Of a stretch of 29,177 nt of DNA, positions 1-7,089 are shown piece by piece. Position 1 is the stretch's first letter. The number at the start of each line of letters is the position of its first letter. The stretch is from JAAZBW01 sp035647855 (GTDB lineage Bacteria; Actinomycetota; Actinomycetes; Actinomycetales; Actinomycetaceae): the NCBI GenBank assembly GCA_035647855.1, contig DASRMP010000001.1, positions 1 through 29,177 on the forward strand, given 5' to 3'. The notes under the pieces were generated by a model that was not told the origin of the DNA, made no database searches, and saw only the letters and a list, made by a program, of their open reading frames with translations. The position numbers and the translations under genes are program-made.

Positions 1-1
1 C

Positions 2-166
2 CACACCACCGACGCCGGCCTGACAGTCACCACCCCCACCGGACACCGATACACGGCGACCGACATGCCCCTCACCCGCCACCACGACCACGCCACCGAA
101 CGACTCACGCGCGGCCCCCTCCCCGAACGCGCCGGGAAGAAAACCGTGAGGCCTGCCAGAGGATAG
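2..166 (+). CDS. C-terminal end of a DUF222/HNH endonuclease-type protein (partial)
   Basis: An open frame enters from the left edge and stops with TAG at 164-166, giving about 54 residues rich in His, Thr and Arg. It contains TTPTGHRYTATDMPLTRHH, which resembles the tail that follows the HNH motif in actinobacterial DUF222 (13E12-repeat) proteins, where a TPTGHxY segment is typical. The HNH motif itself would lie outside the window and is not seen. These proteins are often multicopy in actinobacterial genomes and their cellular role is poorly known. The gene converges on the MFS transporter. Family assignment rests only on this short tail, so it is tentative. Confidence 0.5.
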   Translation, partial: HTTDAGLTVTTPTGHRYTATDMPLTRHHDHATERLTRGPLPERAGKKTVRPARG

Positions 167-181
167 AGATCTCAGACGCGA

Positions 182-204
182 GCGCGCAGATCATGATCGC
201 GCGC
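182..204. terminator. Palindromic hairpin between convergent genes
   Basis: GCGCGC (182-187), a single bulged A, the 10-nt palindrome GATCATGATC (189-198) and GCGCGC (199-204) form a nearly perfect 23-nt inverted repeat. It lies between the end of the DUF222-type gene and the end of the MFS gene, where a bidirectional terminator is expected. There is no clear T-run on either side, so termination is inferred from position and structure only. Confidence 0.35.
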
Positions 205-255
205 CCCCGCGACGCTCGCGCGCCCTGCGACGACGAACAAACGCCACGCGCTCAA

Positions 256-1443
256 TCACCGGGAGTTGTTGGAGTTCCTCACGGTCCCATGCGCGAGCAC
301 GGTCGCCACGATCCCGGCCGCCGGCAGGATGAGTAGTGCGAGATGCAGGCCGACGGCATCGGCCATGAGACCGATCGCAGGCGAGGTGACCAGAAAGCCG
401 ATGCGCATGAACCATCCGAGCATCGCGATGCCCGTTCCATGAGGCACGCCCGGCAGGCCGTCCGACGCGGCGTAGGCGGCAGGGACGAGGGTCGCCGTGC
501 CGAATCCCGCGATGGCGAAACCGGCAACCGCAACCCAGGTGTTCGGCGCGATCACGGCGATCAAGCCGCCCACTGAGATCATCGCGCCACCGGTCCGCGC
601 GACCGCACCTCTCCCCCATCGATCCGTCATTGGGTCGCCGAGCATCCGGCCCACGAACTGGGCCCCGAGCATGATCGCGAAACCCGCACCCGCGACACCG
701 ATCGCGGCTCCGATCTCGCGGAACAGGTAGAGCGTCACCCAGTTGTTGGCCACGTCCTCCACGAGGGTTCCACAGATCGCCAAGACGGCGAGAGGCACGA
801 ACCGGGCCCACGGGAATCGGCGGCCGGAATTGGCCACAGGCTGATCGGGAATCTCTGCCTCGGACGTTGCCGAGCGCACGAACTTCTCGGGCACCGCACC
901 GTTGATGCCCGCGATCACCGCCAATGCGGACCACACCACGGCACCGACTGCCATCTGCCATCCTATGGGAATTCCCGCACCTGCGGAGGCGGCGCCGATG
1001 AAGCCACCCATCGTCGCCCCCAGGCTCCAGGAGGCGTGGAGCGAATTGATGATCGACTTGTCGTACCAACGCTCCACTGCCATCCCGTGGACGTTCTGCC
1101 CGGAGTCAAGCACGGCATCCATCACGCCGGCGGTGAGCATGATCGGCACGAACAGCAGGACGCTCGGGCTGAAACCCGCGAGCGCCAGCAGCACCGCGTA
1201 CGCCACGGTCCCGATCACGGCAACCTGCAGAGCACCAAATCGCCTGATGAGGGGCCCAGCAACCGCTGCGGCAAGAATCGACCCGAGCGGCAGCGCCACC
1301 ACCACGAAGCCGTACGCGGTGTCGCTGAGCTCGTACGCCTGCTTGATCTCGGGAAGGCGCGGAAGGAACGAGCCTCCGATCACGCCGTTCGTGAAGAACT
1401 GCGCCGAGATCGCCCAACGGGCTCGCACCGGTGATGATGTCAC
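256..1443 (-). CDS. MFS transporter (YbjJ-like)
   Basis: A 395-residue inner-membrane protein with about 12 hydrophobic segments. It shows the two half-motifs A of the major facilitator superfamily: GPLIRRFG after helix 2 and GDPMTDRWGRG between helices 8 and 9. A DSGQNVHGMAVERW segment followed by NSLHASWSLGA resembles the YbjJ-like branch, in which a DxxxNxQGxxVE signature is usual. The substrate cannot be read from sequence. I placed the start at GTG 1443, because the frame stays open upstream through a HAD remnant and then through antisense of corA. A weak GCAGGT precedes this GTG, so the start is uncertain. The gene is convergent with the DUF222-type fragment. Confidence 0.8.
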   Translation of the reverse strand: MTSSPVRARWAISAQFFTNGVIGGSFLPRLPEIKQAYELSDTAYGFVVVALPLGSILAAAVAGPLIRRFGALQVAVIGTVAYAVLLALAGFSPSVLLFVPIMLTAGVMDAVLDSGQNVHGMAVERWYDKSIINSLHASWSLGATMGGFIGAASAGAGIPIGWQMAVGAVVWSALAVIAGINGAVPEKFVRSATSEAEIPDQPVANSGRRFPWARFVPLAVLAICGTLVEDVANNWVTLYLFREIGAAIGVAGAGFAIMLGAQFVGRMLGDPMTDRWGRGAVARTGGAMISVGGLIAVIAPNTWVAVAGFAIAGFGTATLVPAAYAASDGLPGVPHGTGIAMLGWFMRIGFLVTSPAIGLMADAVGLHLALLILPAAGIVATVLAHGTVRNSNNSR

Positions 1444-1464
1444 GGCACGCAACGTTACCTGCAA

Positions 1465-1749
1465 GGATCTGCCGCCACCAAGAGGTCGGCGCTGCGCGGA
1501 GTGGAGGTCTTGGAGCTCGTCGAGCGCAGCCGTCGCGAGGTCATCCAGGACCGCCAGGGCACCCGGGAAGTCGTCGCCCCGGGTGTGGACGCTCGGCGCT
1601 ACCACAGTCGGGATACCCGCGCCTACGGCCGCAGCGAGCCCAGCAGTGGAGTCCTCGACGGCGAGGCAGTCAACTGAATCGACGGCAAGGCGCTCGAGCA
1701 CCCAGTGGCAACTCGCACCCGCGGGTGATGCGTGAGGGTGGGTCTTCAC
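1465..1749 (-). pseudogene. HAD-superfamily phosphatase remnant, N-terminus missing
   Basis: Directly upstream of and in the same frame as the MFS gene lies about 95 residues resembling the C-terminal third of a beta-phosphoglucomutase-like HAD hydrolase. It has a KTHPHASPAG stretch (compare KPxPDxY), then LERLAVDSVDCLAVEDSTAG, which contains the HAD motif IV acidic pair, then AAAVGAGIPTVVAPSV. The catalytic DxD and cap regions that should precede it are absent: upstream sequence is the corA promoter and antisense of corA. No stop codon separates it from the MFS frame. I read it as a decayed gene left by a deletion, with the fused frame being accidental. A functional fusion seems unlikely without motif I. 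Confidence 0.55.
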
Positions 1750-1764
1750 TCCGCTCGCAGTTGC

Positions 1765-1770
1765 TACGTT
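1765..1770 (+). promoter_or_regulatory. Candidate -10 box for corA (leaderless)
   Basis: TACGTT fits the actinobacterial TANNNT -10 pattern and ends exactly 6 nt before the ATG at 1777. No Shine-Dalgarno sequence is present before that ATG. This suggests transcription starts at or next to the start codon. No convincing -35 hexamer is visible. Confidence 0.4.
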
Positions 1771-1776
1771 GACGTC

Positions 1777-2784
1777 ATGACGTCCACGACGACGAGCCGC
1801 TCGTGGCGCGGCGGCGTCCTTACCGACGAGCACGTGGATCACGACGAGCTCCTCGCCGCCCTCAAGGACCCGCAGTCGCTCGTCTGGTTCGACCTTCTGG
1901 AACCCGACCATAAGGTCCTTGAGGCGCTGCTCCTCGACCTCGGCCTCCCACCCACCGCGATCGAGGACGCAATTGCGCCGCGGGAGCGCAGCAAACTCAC
2001 GCGGCACGAGTCATTCGCTCTGCTCACCGTCTATGCAGCCGGCGACTCCGAGTCGCTCCGATCCGCCGCAGCCCCCGACTCCGCCACCGCCCCCAGTATT
2101 GCGGTGTCCCGCGTCACCGCGATCGCCCTCCCCCACGCCTTGGTCACAGTGCGTCTCGACGACGGCTTCCACATGGACGACGTCGTCGAACGGTGGGAGG
2201 AGGGACCCGCGGCGCTACAGAGCAGCGTGGCGGGACTCCTCCACGGGTTGCTCGACGCCGTCGTCGACGGGCATCTCGACGCCCTCGAAAACCTCGAAGG
2301 CCAGATCGACAAGCTCGAGACCGACCTGCTCGCCGAGCGGAACGCTTCCTTCGACATCGCCCGCCGCATCCACGAGTCGAGGGGCGACATCGCGGCGCTG
2401 CGGCGCGTGATCCTGCCCATCCGCGAGGTGGTGAGCGGGCTTTACAGGCACGGGATGGTCGACGACGCCCTGCGGCCGTGGTTCGACGACGTCTACGACC
2501 ACATCCTCCGCGCCGCCGAATGGTCCGATACCCAGCGCGACTTCGTCTCGAGCCTCTTCGAGACGCACCTCGCGCTCCAGGACGCCCGTCTGAACACCAT
2601 CACGAAGAAGCTCGCCGGGTGGGCGGCGATCATCGCGGTCCCGACCGCGATCACCGGGTGGTTCGGTCAGAACGTCCCGTACCCCGGCTTCGGGCAGCCG
2701 CTGGGTGTCTGGCTCTCGATTGGCTTCATCGTCACAACGGCGGGAGTGTTGTTCGCGGTGTTCCGCAAACTCGACTGGCTGTAG
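1777..2784 (+). CDS. corA: CorA-family divalent metal ion channel (GQN variant)
   Basis: 335 residues with the CorA layout: a soluble N-terminal alpha/beta domain, a long helical stalk (about residues 150-275, with ENLEGQIDKLETDL), and two C-terminal membrane helices ending in the basic-aromatic tail RKLDWL. Family members form pentameric Mg2+/Co2+ channels in the inner membrane. The normally invariant Gly-Met-Asn at the end of TM1 is Gly297-Gln298-Asn299 here (TGWFGQNVPYPGF). I believe this variant recurs in an actinobacterial subfamily, so selectivity for Mg2+ should not be assumed. The start at ATG 1777 is chosen because the upstream frame lacks homology and a -10 box sits 6 nt before it. 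The gene converges on ispH 28 bp away. Confidence 0.85.
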   Translation: MTSTTTSRSWRGGVLTDEHVDHDELLAALKDPQSLVWFDLLEPDHKVLEALLLDLGLPPTAIEDAIAPRERSKLTRHESFALLTVYAAGDSESLRSAAAPDSATAPSIAVSRVTAIALPHALVTVRLDDGFHMDDVVERWEEGPAALQSSVAGLLHGLLDAVVDGHLDALENLEGQIDKLETDLLAERNASFDIARRIHESRGDIAALRRVILPIREVVSGLYRHGMVDDALRPWFDDVYDHILRAAEWSDTQRDFVSSLFETHLALQDARLNTITKKLAGWAAIIAVPTAITGWFGQNVPYPGFGQPLGVWLSIGFIVTTAGVLFAVFRKLDWL

Positions 2785-2812
2785 CGCGAGCCTGCCGGAC
2801 CCGCCGGCGCCG

Positions 2813-3898
2813 CTAGAGGCGGTTCGCTCGCACTCGGTGCGGCCGGTCGGGTTGCGCGCCCGCGGCCTTGAGGTCCGCCCGGAGGTTCTTGGGCAGCGAG
2901 AACATGATGTCCTCGGTGGCCGTGCGGACCTCTTCGATCTCGCCGAAGCCGAACTCGCCAAGCCTGGCGACGACGTCGCGCACCAGGATCTCGGGCACGC
3001 TCGCACCGCTGGTGACGCCGACAGTCATCGCGCCATCGAGCCACGCCGGGTCGACCTCGGACGCGCGATCCACGCGATGAGCGGCACCAGCGCCCGCCTC
3101 GAGCGCGACCTCGACGAGCCGCACCGAGTTGGACGAGTTCGCCGAGCCGACCACGATCACCACATCTGACTGCGGCGCGAGCTCCTTCACCGCGACCTGC
3201 CGGTTCTGGGTGGCGTAGCAGATGTCATCGCTCGGCGGGTCTTGGAGGCCAGGAAATCGCTCGCGGAGCAGTCTGACAGTCTCCATCGTCTCGTCCACGG
3301 AGAGTGTGGTCTGGGAGAGCCACACAACTTTCTCCGGATCGCGGACCTCGACCTCGTCCACCTCGTGCGGGCCGTTGACCACCTGGATGTGATCGGGTGC
3401 CTCGCCCTGCGTGCCCTCGACCTCCTCGTGCCCGGTGTGGCCGATGAGAAGGATGTCGTAATCGGAACTCGCGAAGCGGACGGCTTCCTTGTGCACCTTC
3501 GTCACGAGCGGGCACGTGGCATCGATCGTGGCGAGGTTGCGGGCGGCAGCTTCGGCGTGGACCGCAGGGGACACGCCATGCGCGGAGAACACAACGCGGG
3601 CGCCCTCCGGCACCTCGTCGGTCTCCTGCACGAAGATCGCGCCGCGCTGCGAGAGCGTCTCCACCACGAACTTGTTGTGGACGATCTCCTTGCGCACGTA
3701 AATGGGAGGTCCGTAGTGCTCAAGTGCTTTCTCGACGGCGTCGACGGCCCGGTCCACGCCCGCGCAGTAGCCGCGGGGCGCGGCGAGCAGGATCCTCTTG
3801 CCGGGTTCGGCGACGACGGCGGGGTCGACTGAGGGGACGGCGTCGGGGAACGCGGAGGATCCGGCAAGGGAGGTCGGCGGCGTACCTGTGCGAGTCAC
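2813..3898 (-). CDS. ispH: 4-hydroxy-3-methylbut-2-enyl diphosphate reductase
   Basis: IspH (LytB) carries out the last step of the MEP pathway, reducing HMBPP to IPP and DMAPP with a [4Fe-4S] cluster in the cytosol. The three cluster cysteines are visible: C45 in PRGYCAGVDRAV, C129 in DATCPLVTKVH and C227 in DDICYATQNRQ. The substrate-binding segments HNKFVV, SAHGVSP, TTLSVDET and SANSSNS are also present. The 361-residue length is normal plus an N-terminal tail of about 30 poorly conserved residues. Two tandem GTG codons (3901 and 3898) are possible starts; I prefer 3898 because TACTCT lies exactly 6 nt upstream, as at other leaderless starts here. The gene is divergent from xseA and supplies precursors to the prenyl synthase at 10.8 kb. 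Confidence 0.95.
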   Translation of the reverse strand: MTRTGTPPTSLAGSSAFPDAVPSVDPAVVAEPGKRILLAAPRGYCAGVDRAVDAVEKALEHYGPPIYVRKEIVHNKFVVETLSQRGAIFVQETDEVPEGARVVFSAHGVSPAVHAEAAARNLATIDATCPLVTKVHKEAVRFASSDYDILLIGHTGHEEVEGTQGEAPDHIQVVNGPHEVDEVEVRDPEKVVWLSQTTLSVDETMETVRLLRERFPGLQDPPSDDICYATQNRQVAVKELAPQSDVVIVVGSANSSNSVRLVEVALEAGAGAAHRVDRASEVDPAWLDGAMTVGVTSGASVPEILVRDVVARLGEFGFGEIEEVRTATEDIMFSLPKNLRADLKAAGAQPDRPHRVRANRL

Positions 3899-3904
3899 CA
3901 CTAC

Positions 3905-3910
3905 AGAGTA
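3905..3910 (-). promoter_or_regulatory. Candidate -10 box for ispH (leaderless)
   Basis: On the minus strand TACTCT (TANNNT type) ends 6 nt before the GTG at 3898 and 3 nt before the alternative GTG at 3901. No ribosome binding site is visible. The spacing favours 3898 as the leaderless start. Confidence 0.35.
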
Positions 3911-3980
3911 CGTCGTGAATCTGTTCCATGCGGTGGGGGGGATCTGTCACCCTACTCCCCAGGTCTGGGGACGGTGGAGC

Positions 3981-4007
3981 CGGACTGTCCGTGGTGCGAC
4001 ATAGACT
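3981..4007 (+). promoter_or_regulatory. xseA promoter with CGGACTGTCCG element
   Basis: TAGACT (4002-4007) is a good -10 box ending 7 nt before ATG 4015, with no Shine-Dalgarno, so the xseA mRNA is probably leaderless. Ten bases upstream is the 11-bp inverted repeat CGGACTGTCCG (3981-3991), sitting where a -35 element would be. The same element, differing only in its central base, sits at the same place in the aroA promoter. Confidence 0.5.
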
Positions 4008-4014
4008 CGGGGGC

Positions 4015-5310
4015 ATGTCGCAGTTCCCCGCCGATGCCCCGCGCCCGCTGCCGCGGCCGGCTCTGGCGGCCAGAGCGGCCGAGACCACGCCGGAGAACCC
4101 GTGGCCGCTGCGGCTCCTCAACTCGAAGATCACGGACTACGTCAACCGCATGTCGCCCCTTTGGGTCGAGGGACAACTGGTCCAGATCAATCGCCGCCCG
4201 GGCGCGTCGATGGTGTTCATGACGCTTCGGGACACGGACGCGGACATGTCGATCTCTCTCGTGATCCAATCGCGGGAACTCCAGGCCTCCCGCGTGCAAC
4301 TCACGGACGGCGCGCGCGTTGTGGTGCACGCGAAGCCCACATTCTGGCCGAAGCGCGGCACGCTGCAGCTCCATGCCCGGGAGATCCGGGCGGTTGGACT
4401 CGGTGATCTGCTCGCACGAATCGAGCAACTCAAACGGGTGCTCGCCGCCGAGGGGCTGTTCGCCGCCGAGCGGAAGGTGGCGCTGCCGTTCCTGCCGCGC
4501 ACGGTCGGACTCATCTGCGGGCGGGATTCCAAAGCGGAGCACGATGTCGTGGTGAACGCCCGGGCCCGCTGGCCCGAGGTGCGTTTCGAGATCCGCGAGG
4601 TGGCGGTTCAGGGAGCGCACGCGGTCCAGGAGGTGACGGCGGCGATCGTCGAACTAGACGCAGATCAGAGCGTCGAGGTCATCGTCATCGCCCGCGGCGG
4701 CGGCTCGGTTGAGGACCTGCTGCCATTCTCGAACGAGCACCTCGTGCGGGTGGCCGCTGCTGCCCGAACGCCGCTCGTATCGGCGATCGGGCACGAGACC
4801 GACTCGCCACTCCTCGATCTGGTCGCGGATTACCGCGCCTCCACACCCACGGACGCCGCGAAGCGCATCGTTCCGGACGTCGCCGAGGAACGCCGCAACC
4901 TGGACCAGGCAATCGCCCGGGCGAGGGCCGCGCTCTACGCCCGGCTCCAGCGCGAGACGGCAGCCCTCGCCGCACTCCGCTCCCGCCCTGTGCTCGCCAA
5001 CCCCGGCGTCGTCGTGGACCGTGAGGCGGAACGGCTCGCGGTCTCGGTCGATCAGCTCCGGCGTGCGCTCCGGGACCGTCTGGACAACGCTCACGCCGAG
5101 ATCCGCCGCCTCCGCGCCCAGACCGTCGCACTCTCTCCCGCCGGCACCCTGGAACGCGGATACGCCGTTGTCCGCGACCGCGACCACCACGTGGTCCTGG
5201 ACGCGAGCGCCTTCGAGGTCGGCGAGCCGTTCGAGGTGCTTCTTGCCGCCGGACGCCTCGATGCCGACGTCACCGAAATCCACACGCACACCTTCGACAC
5301 AGGAGAATAG
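4015..5310 (+). CDS. xseA: Exodeoxyribonuclease VII large subunit
   Basis: 431-residue catalytic subunit of exonuclease VII, which with XseB degrades single-stranded DNA from both ends to short oligonucleotides. An N-terminal OB-fold covers roughly residues 30-125 (VNRMSPLWVEGQLVQINRR through ARIEQLKRVL). The catalytic domain follows, with GRGGGSVEDLLPFSNEHLV and SAIGHETDSPLLDLVADYRA, both hallmarks of the family. A helical C-terminal region ends in ALSPAGTLERGYAVV. The start is ATG 4015; the frame continues upstream without homology, and TAGACT lies 7 nt before this ATG. Its TAG stop abuts the xseB ATG directly, so the two subunits are very likely translationally coupled. Confidence 0.95.
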   Translation: MSQFPADAPRPLPRPALAARAAETTPENPWPLRLLNSKITDYVNRMSPLWVEGQLVQINRRPGASMVFMTLRDTDADMSISLVIQSRELQASRVQLTDGARVVVHAKPTFWPKRGTLQLHAREIRAVGLGDLLARIEQLKRVLAAEGLFAAERKVALPFLPRTVGLICGRDSKAEHDVVVNARARWPEVRFEIREVAVQGAHAVQEVTAAIVELDADQSVEVIVIARGGGSVEDLLPFSNEHLVRVAAAARTPLVSAIGHETDSPLLDLVADYRASTPTDAAKRIVPDVAEERRNLDQAIARARAALYARLQRETAALAALRSRPVLANPGVVVDREAERLAVSVDQLRRALRDRLDNAHAEIRRLRAQTVALSPAGTLERGYAVVRDRDHHVVLDASAFEVGEPFEVLLAAGRLDADVTEIHTHTFDTGE

Positions 5311-5550
5311 ATGCCCGCGAACCAACCCGTCGAAGAGCTCAGTTACGAGCAGGCGCGCGATGAACTCGTCGAGGTCGTCCGGAGCCTCGAGACCGGCTCG
5401 GCGAGCCTGGAGGACTCTCTCCGGCTCTGGGAGCGCGGGGAAAGCCTCGCCGCCCGCTGCCAGGAGTACCTGGACGGTGCGCGCAAGCGCCTCGACGCCG
5501 TCACCGGACGAACCACGCAGGCCGCGGACCCGGTCACCCCGAATCCCTAG
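5311..5550 (+). CDS. xseB: Exodeoxyribonuclease VII small subunit
   Basis: 79 residues, the usual size of XseB, which coats the helical arms of XseA in the exonuclease VII complex. The signature ELSYEQARDELVEVVRSLE, then the LEDSLRLWERGESLAARCQ helix, is clear. AGGAG lies 8 nt before the ATG, inside the end of xseA, and there is no gap between the genes. The TAG stop (5548-5550) overlaps the stop of the convergent PhoH gene within the palindrome CTAG. Confidence 0.93.
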   Translation: MPANQPVEELSYEQARDELVEVVRSLETGSASLEDSLRLWERGESLAARCQEYLDGARKRLDAVTGRTTQAADPVTPNP

Positions 5551-6899
5551 TCCAGCATCTCCGTCACCAGGGCCGCGATCGCAGAGCGCTCGGCGCGCGT
5601 GAACGTCACGTGTGCGAACAGGTCGTTGCCTTTGAGCGCCTCGATTACCGCGACCACGCCGTCGTGACGGCCGACCCGCAGGTTGTCCCGCTGCGCGATG
5701 TCATGCGTGAGGACCACCTTCGAGTTCTGGCCGATGCGCGAGAGCACGGTCAGCAGGACGTTGCGTTCGAGTGACTGCGCCTCGTCCACGATCACGAAAG
5801 CATCGTGAAACGAGCGCCCGCGGATGTGCGTCAACGGCAGAACCTCGAGCAGGCCACGGGCCATGATCTCGTCGATGACATCCTGGCGGACCACGGAACT
5901 GAGCGTGTCGAACACGGCCTCGGCCCACGGGTTCATCTTGTCGAGTTCGGTGCCGGGCAGGAAGCCGAGTTCCTGGCCTCCCACCGCGAAGAGTGGACGG
6001 AAGACGATCACCTTCCTGTGCTCGTTCCGCTCCATGGCTGCCTCGAGACCGGCGCAGAGGGCGAGTGCGGACTTCCCCGTTCCCGCACGTCCTCCGAGCG
6101 AGACGATCCCGATGTCCGGATCGAGGAGATGGTCGATCGCCACGCGCTGCTCCGCCGAACGCCCGCGGATCCCGAATACCTCCCGGTCGCCGCGAACGAG
6201 GGTGACGCGCCCGTCGCGGGTGACACGCCCGAGCGCCGAGCCACGCGGCGAGTGCATCACGACGCCTGTGTGCACGGGCTGCTGCGGCAACACGCCAGGC
6301 GTCACGAGGTCCTCGATGACGATGCCGTGATCGCTCCAGAGCGAGCTCATCTCCGTGTCGGTCAGCTCTGCGTACACCATGCCGGTGTACCCGGACTCCA
6401 CCACCTGCTGCGCCCGGTACTCCTCGGCGTTGATGCCCAGGGCCGCTGCCTTCACGCGCATCGGCAGGTCCTTCGAGACCACCGTCACGTTCTCGCCCTC
6501 CGCTGCAAGGTTCGCGGCGACGGCGAGAATCCGTGTGTCGTTGTCCCCGAGCCTCATTCCGCTCGGGAGTGCCGAATCGTTCGCGTGGTTGAGCTCCACC
6601 CGCACGTTGCCGCCCTCTCCGCCCACCGGGATCGGGCAGTCGAGCCGGCCGTGAGTCGCGCGCATGTCGTCGAGCATGCGGAGCGCGGAACGCGCGTAGT
6701 ACCCGAGTTCGCTGTGGTGCCGCTTCGCCTCGAGTTCGGTGATCACCACAACGGGAAGAACCACGTTGTGTTCCGCGAAACGCAGGAACGCGGCCGGGTC
6801 GCTCAGGAGGACCGACGTGTCCAGAACGTAGGTCCTCAAATCCGTGCCGGTGCCGGCGGGCGCCTTCATGACCTCGTCGGTCGTGCTTTGGAACGTCAC
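5547..6899 (-). CDS. PIN domain-PhoH family ATPase (PhoH2-type)
   Basis: 450 residues with two modules. The N-terminal PIN ribonuclease domain (about 22-155) keeps its acidic residues: D27 in VLDTSVL, E55 in ITELEAKRH, and D119 and D121 in GDNDTRI. The C-terminal PhoH P-loop ATPase (about 245-445) has Walker A GGRAGTGKS at 269-277 and Walker B FVIVDEAQ at 368-375. Characterised PIN-PhoH proteins couple RNA unwinding to sequence-specific RNA cleavage; that activity is inferred here. The start is GTG 6899 with AGGAGG 7 nt upstream. A TAGCGT box about 65 nt upstream could be its -10. No antitoxin-like small gene precedes it, so a classical toxin-antitoxin pair is not evident. Confidence 0.9.
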   Translation of the reverse strand: MTFQSTTDEVMKAPAGTGTDLRTYVLDTSVLLSDPAAFLRFAEHNVVLPVVVITELEAKRHHSELGYYARSALRMLDDMRATHGRLDCPIPVGGEGGNVRVELNHANDSALPSGMRLGDNDTRILAVAANLAAEGENVTVVSKDLPMRVKAAALGINAEEYRAQQVVESGYTGMVYAELTDTEMSSLWSDHGIVIEDLVTPGVLPQQPVHTGVVMHSPRGSALGRVTRDGRVTLVRGDREVFGIRGRSAEQRVAIDHLLDPDIGIVSLGGRAGTGKSALALCAGLEAAMERNEHRKVIVFRPLFAVGGQELGFLPGTELDKMNPWAEAVFDTLSSVVRQDVIDEIMARGLLEVLPLTHIRGRSFHDAFVIVDEAQSLERNVLLTVLSRIGQNSKVVLTHDIAQRDNLRVGRHDGVVAVIEALKGNDLFAHVTFTRAERSAIAALVTEMLD

Positions 6900-7034
6900 G
6901 AGTTCCTCCTAGTGGCGCCGCAGCGCCGTGGGCGTTGTGGACAGTCACCACGCTACGTCCTCTGTGGCATGGCTCACGCCCCGGCACGCCCGGTTCACAG
7001 AACCTCGCGACGTCGACACCGATGGACACGAGTC

Positions 7035-7062
7035 CGGACAGTCCGCATGACATGGCGATAAT
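7035..7062 (+). promoter_or_regulatory. aroA promoter with CGGACAGTCCG element
   Basis: GATAAT (7057-7062) is a near-consensus -10. The inverted repeat CGGACAGTCCG (7035-7045) occupies the -35 zone; its left half CGGACA would be the -35 hexamer with a 16-bp spacer. A leader of about 20 nt follows, with GAGAGGGA before the ATG at 7090. The repeat matches the one at the xseA promoter. Confidence 0.55.
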
Positions 7063-7089
7063 GGGGCAATACGGACGAGAGGGAAACAC

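Noticed and set aside
191..1069. 292-residue Arg/Gly-rich open frame opposite the MFS gene frame
   Set aside because: It is a GC-rich shadow of the MFS gene, with no domain and with codon-position bias inconsistent with coding.
256..2007. A single 583-residue HAD-MFS fusion protein
   Set aside because: The first 85 residues are antisense of corA and the HAD part lacks its catalytic front, so the MFS gene starting at 1443 is more credible.
5547..6899. PhoH2 toxin with an upstream antitoxin
   Set aside because: No small antitoxin-like frame precedes it; the upstream 190 bp is promoter DNA shared with aroA.
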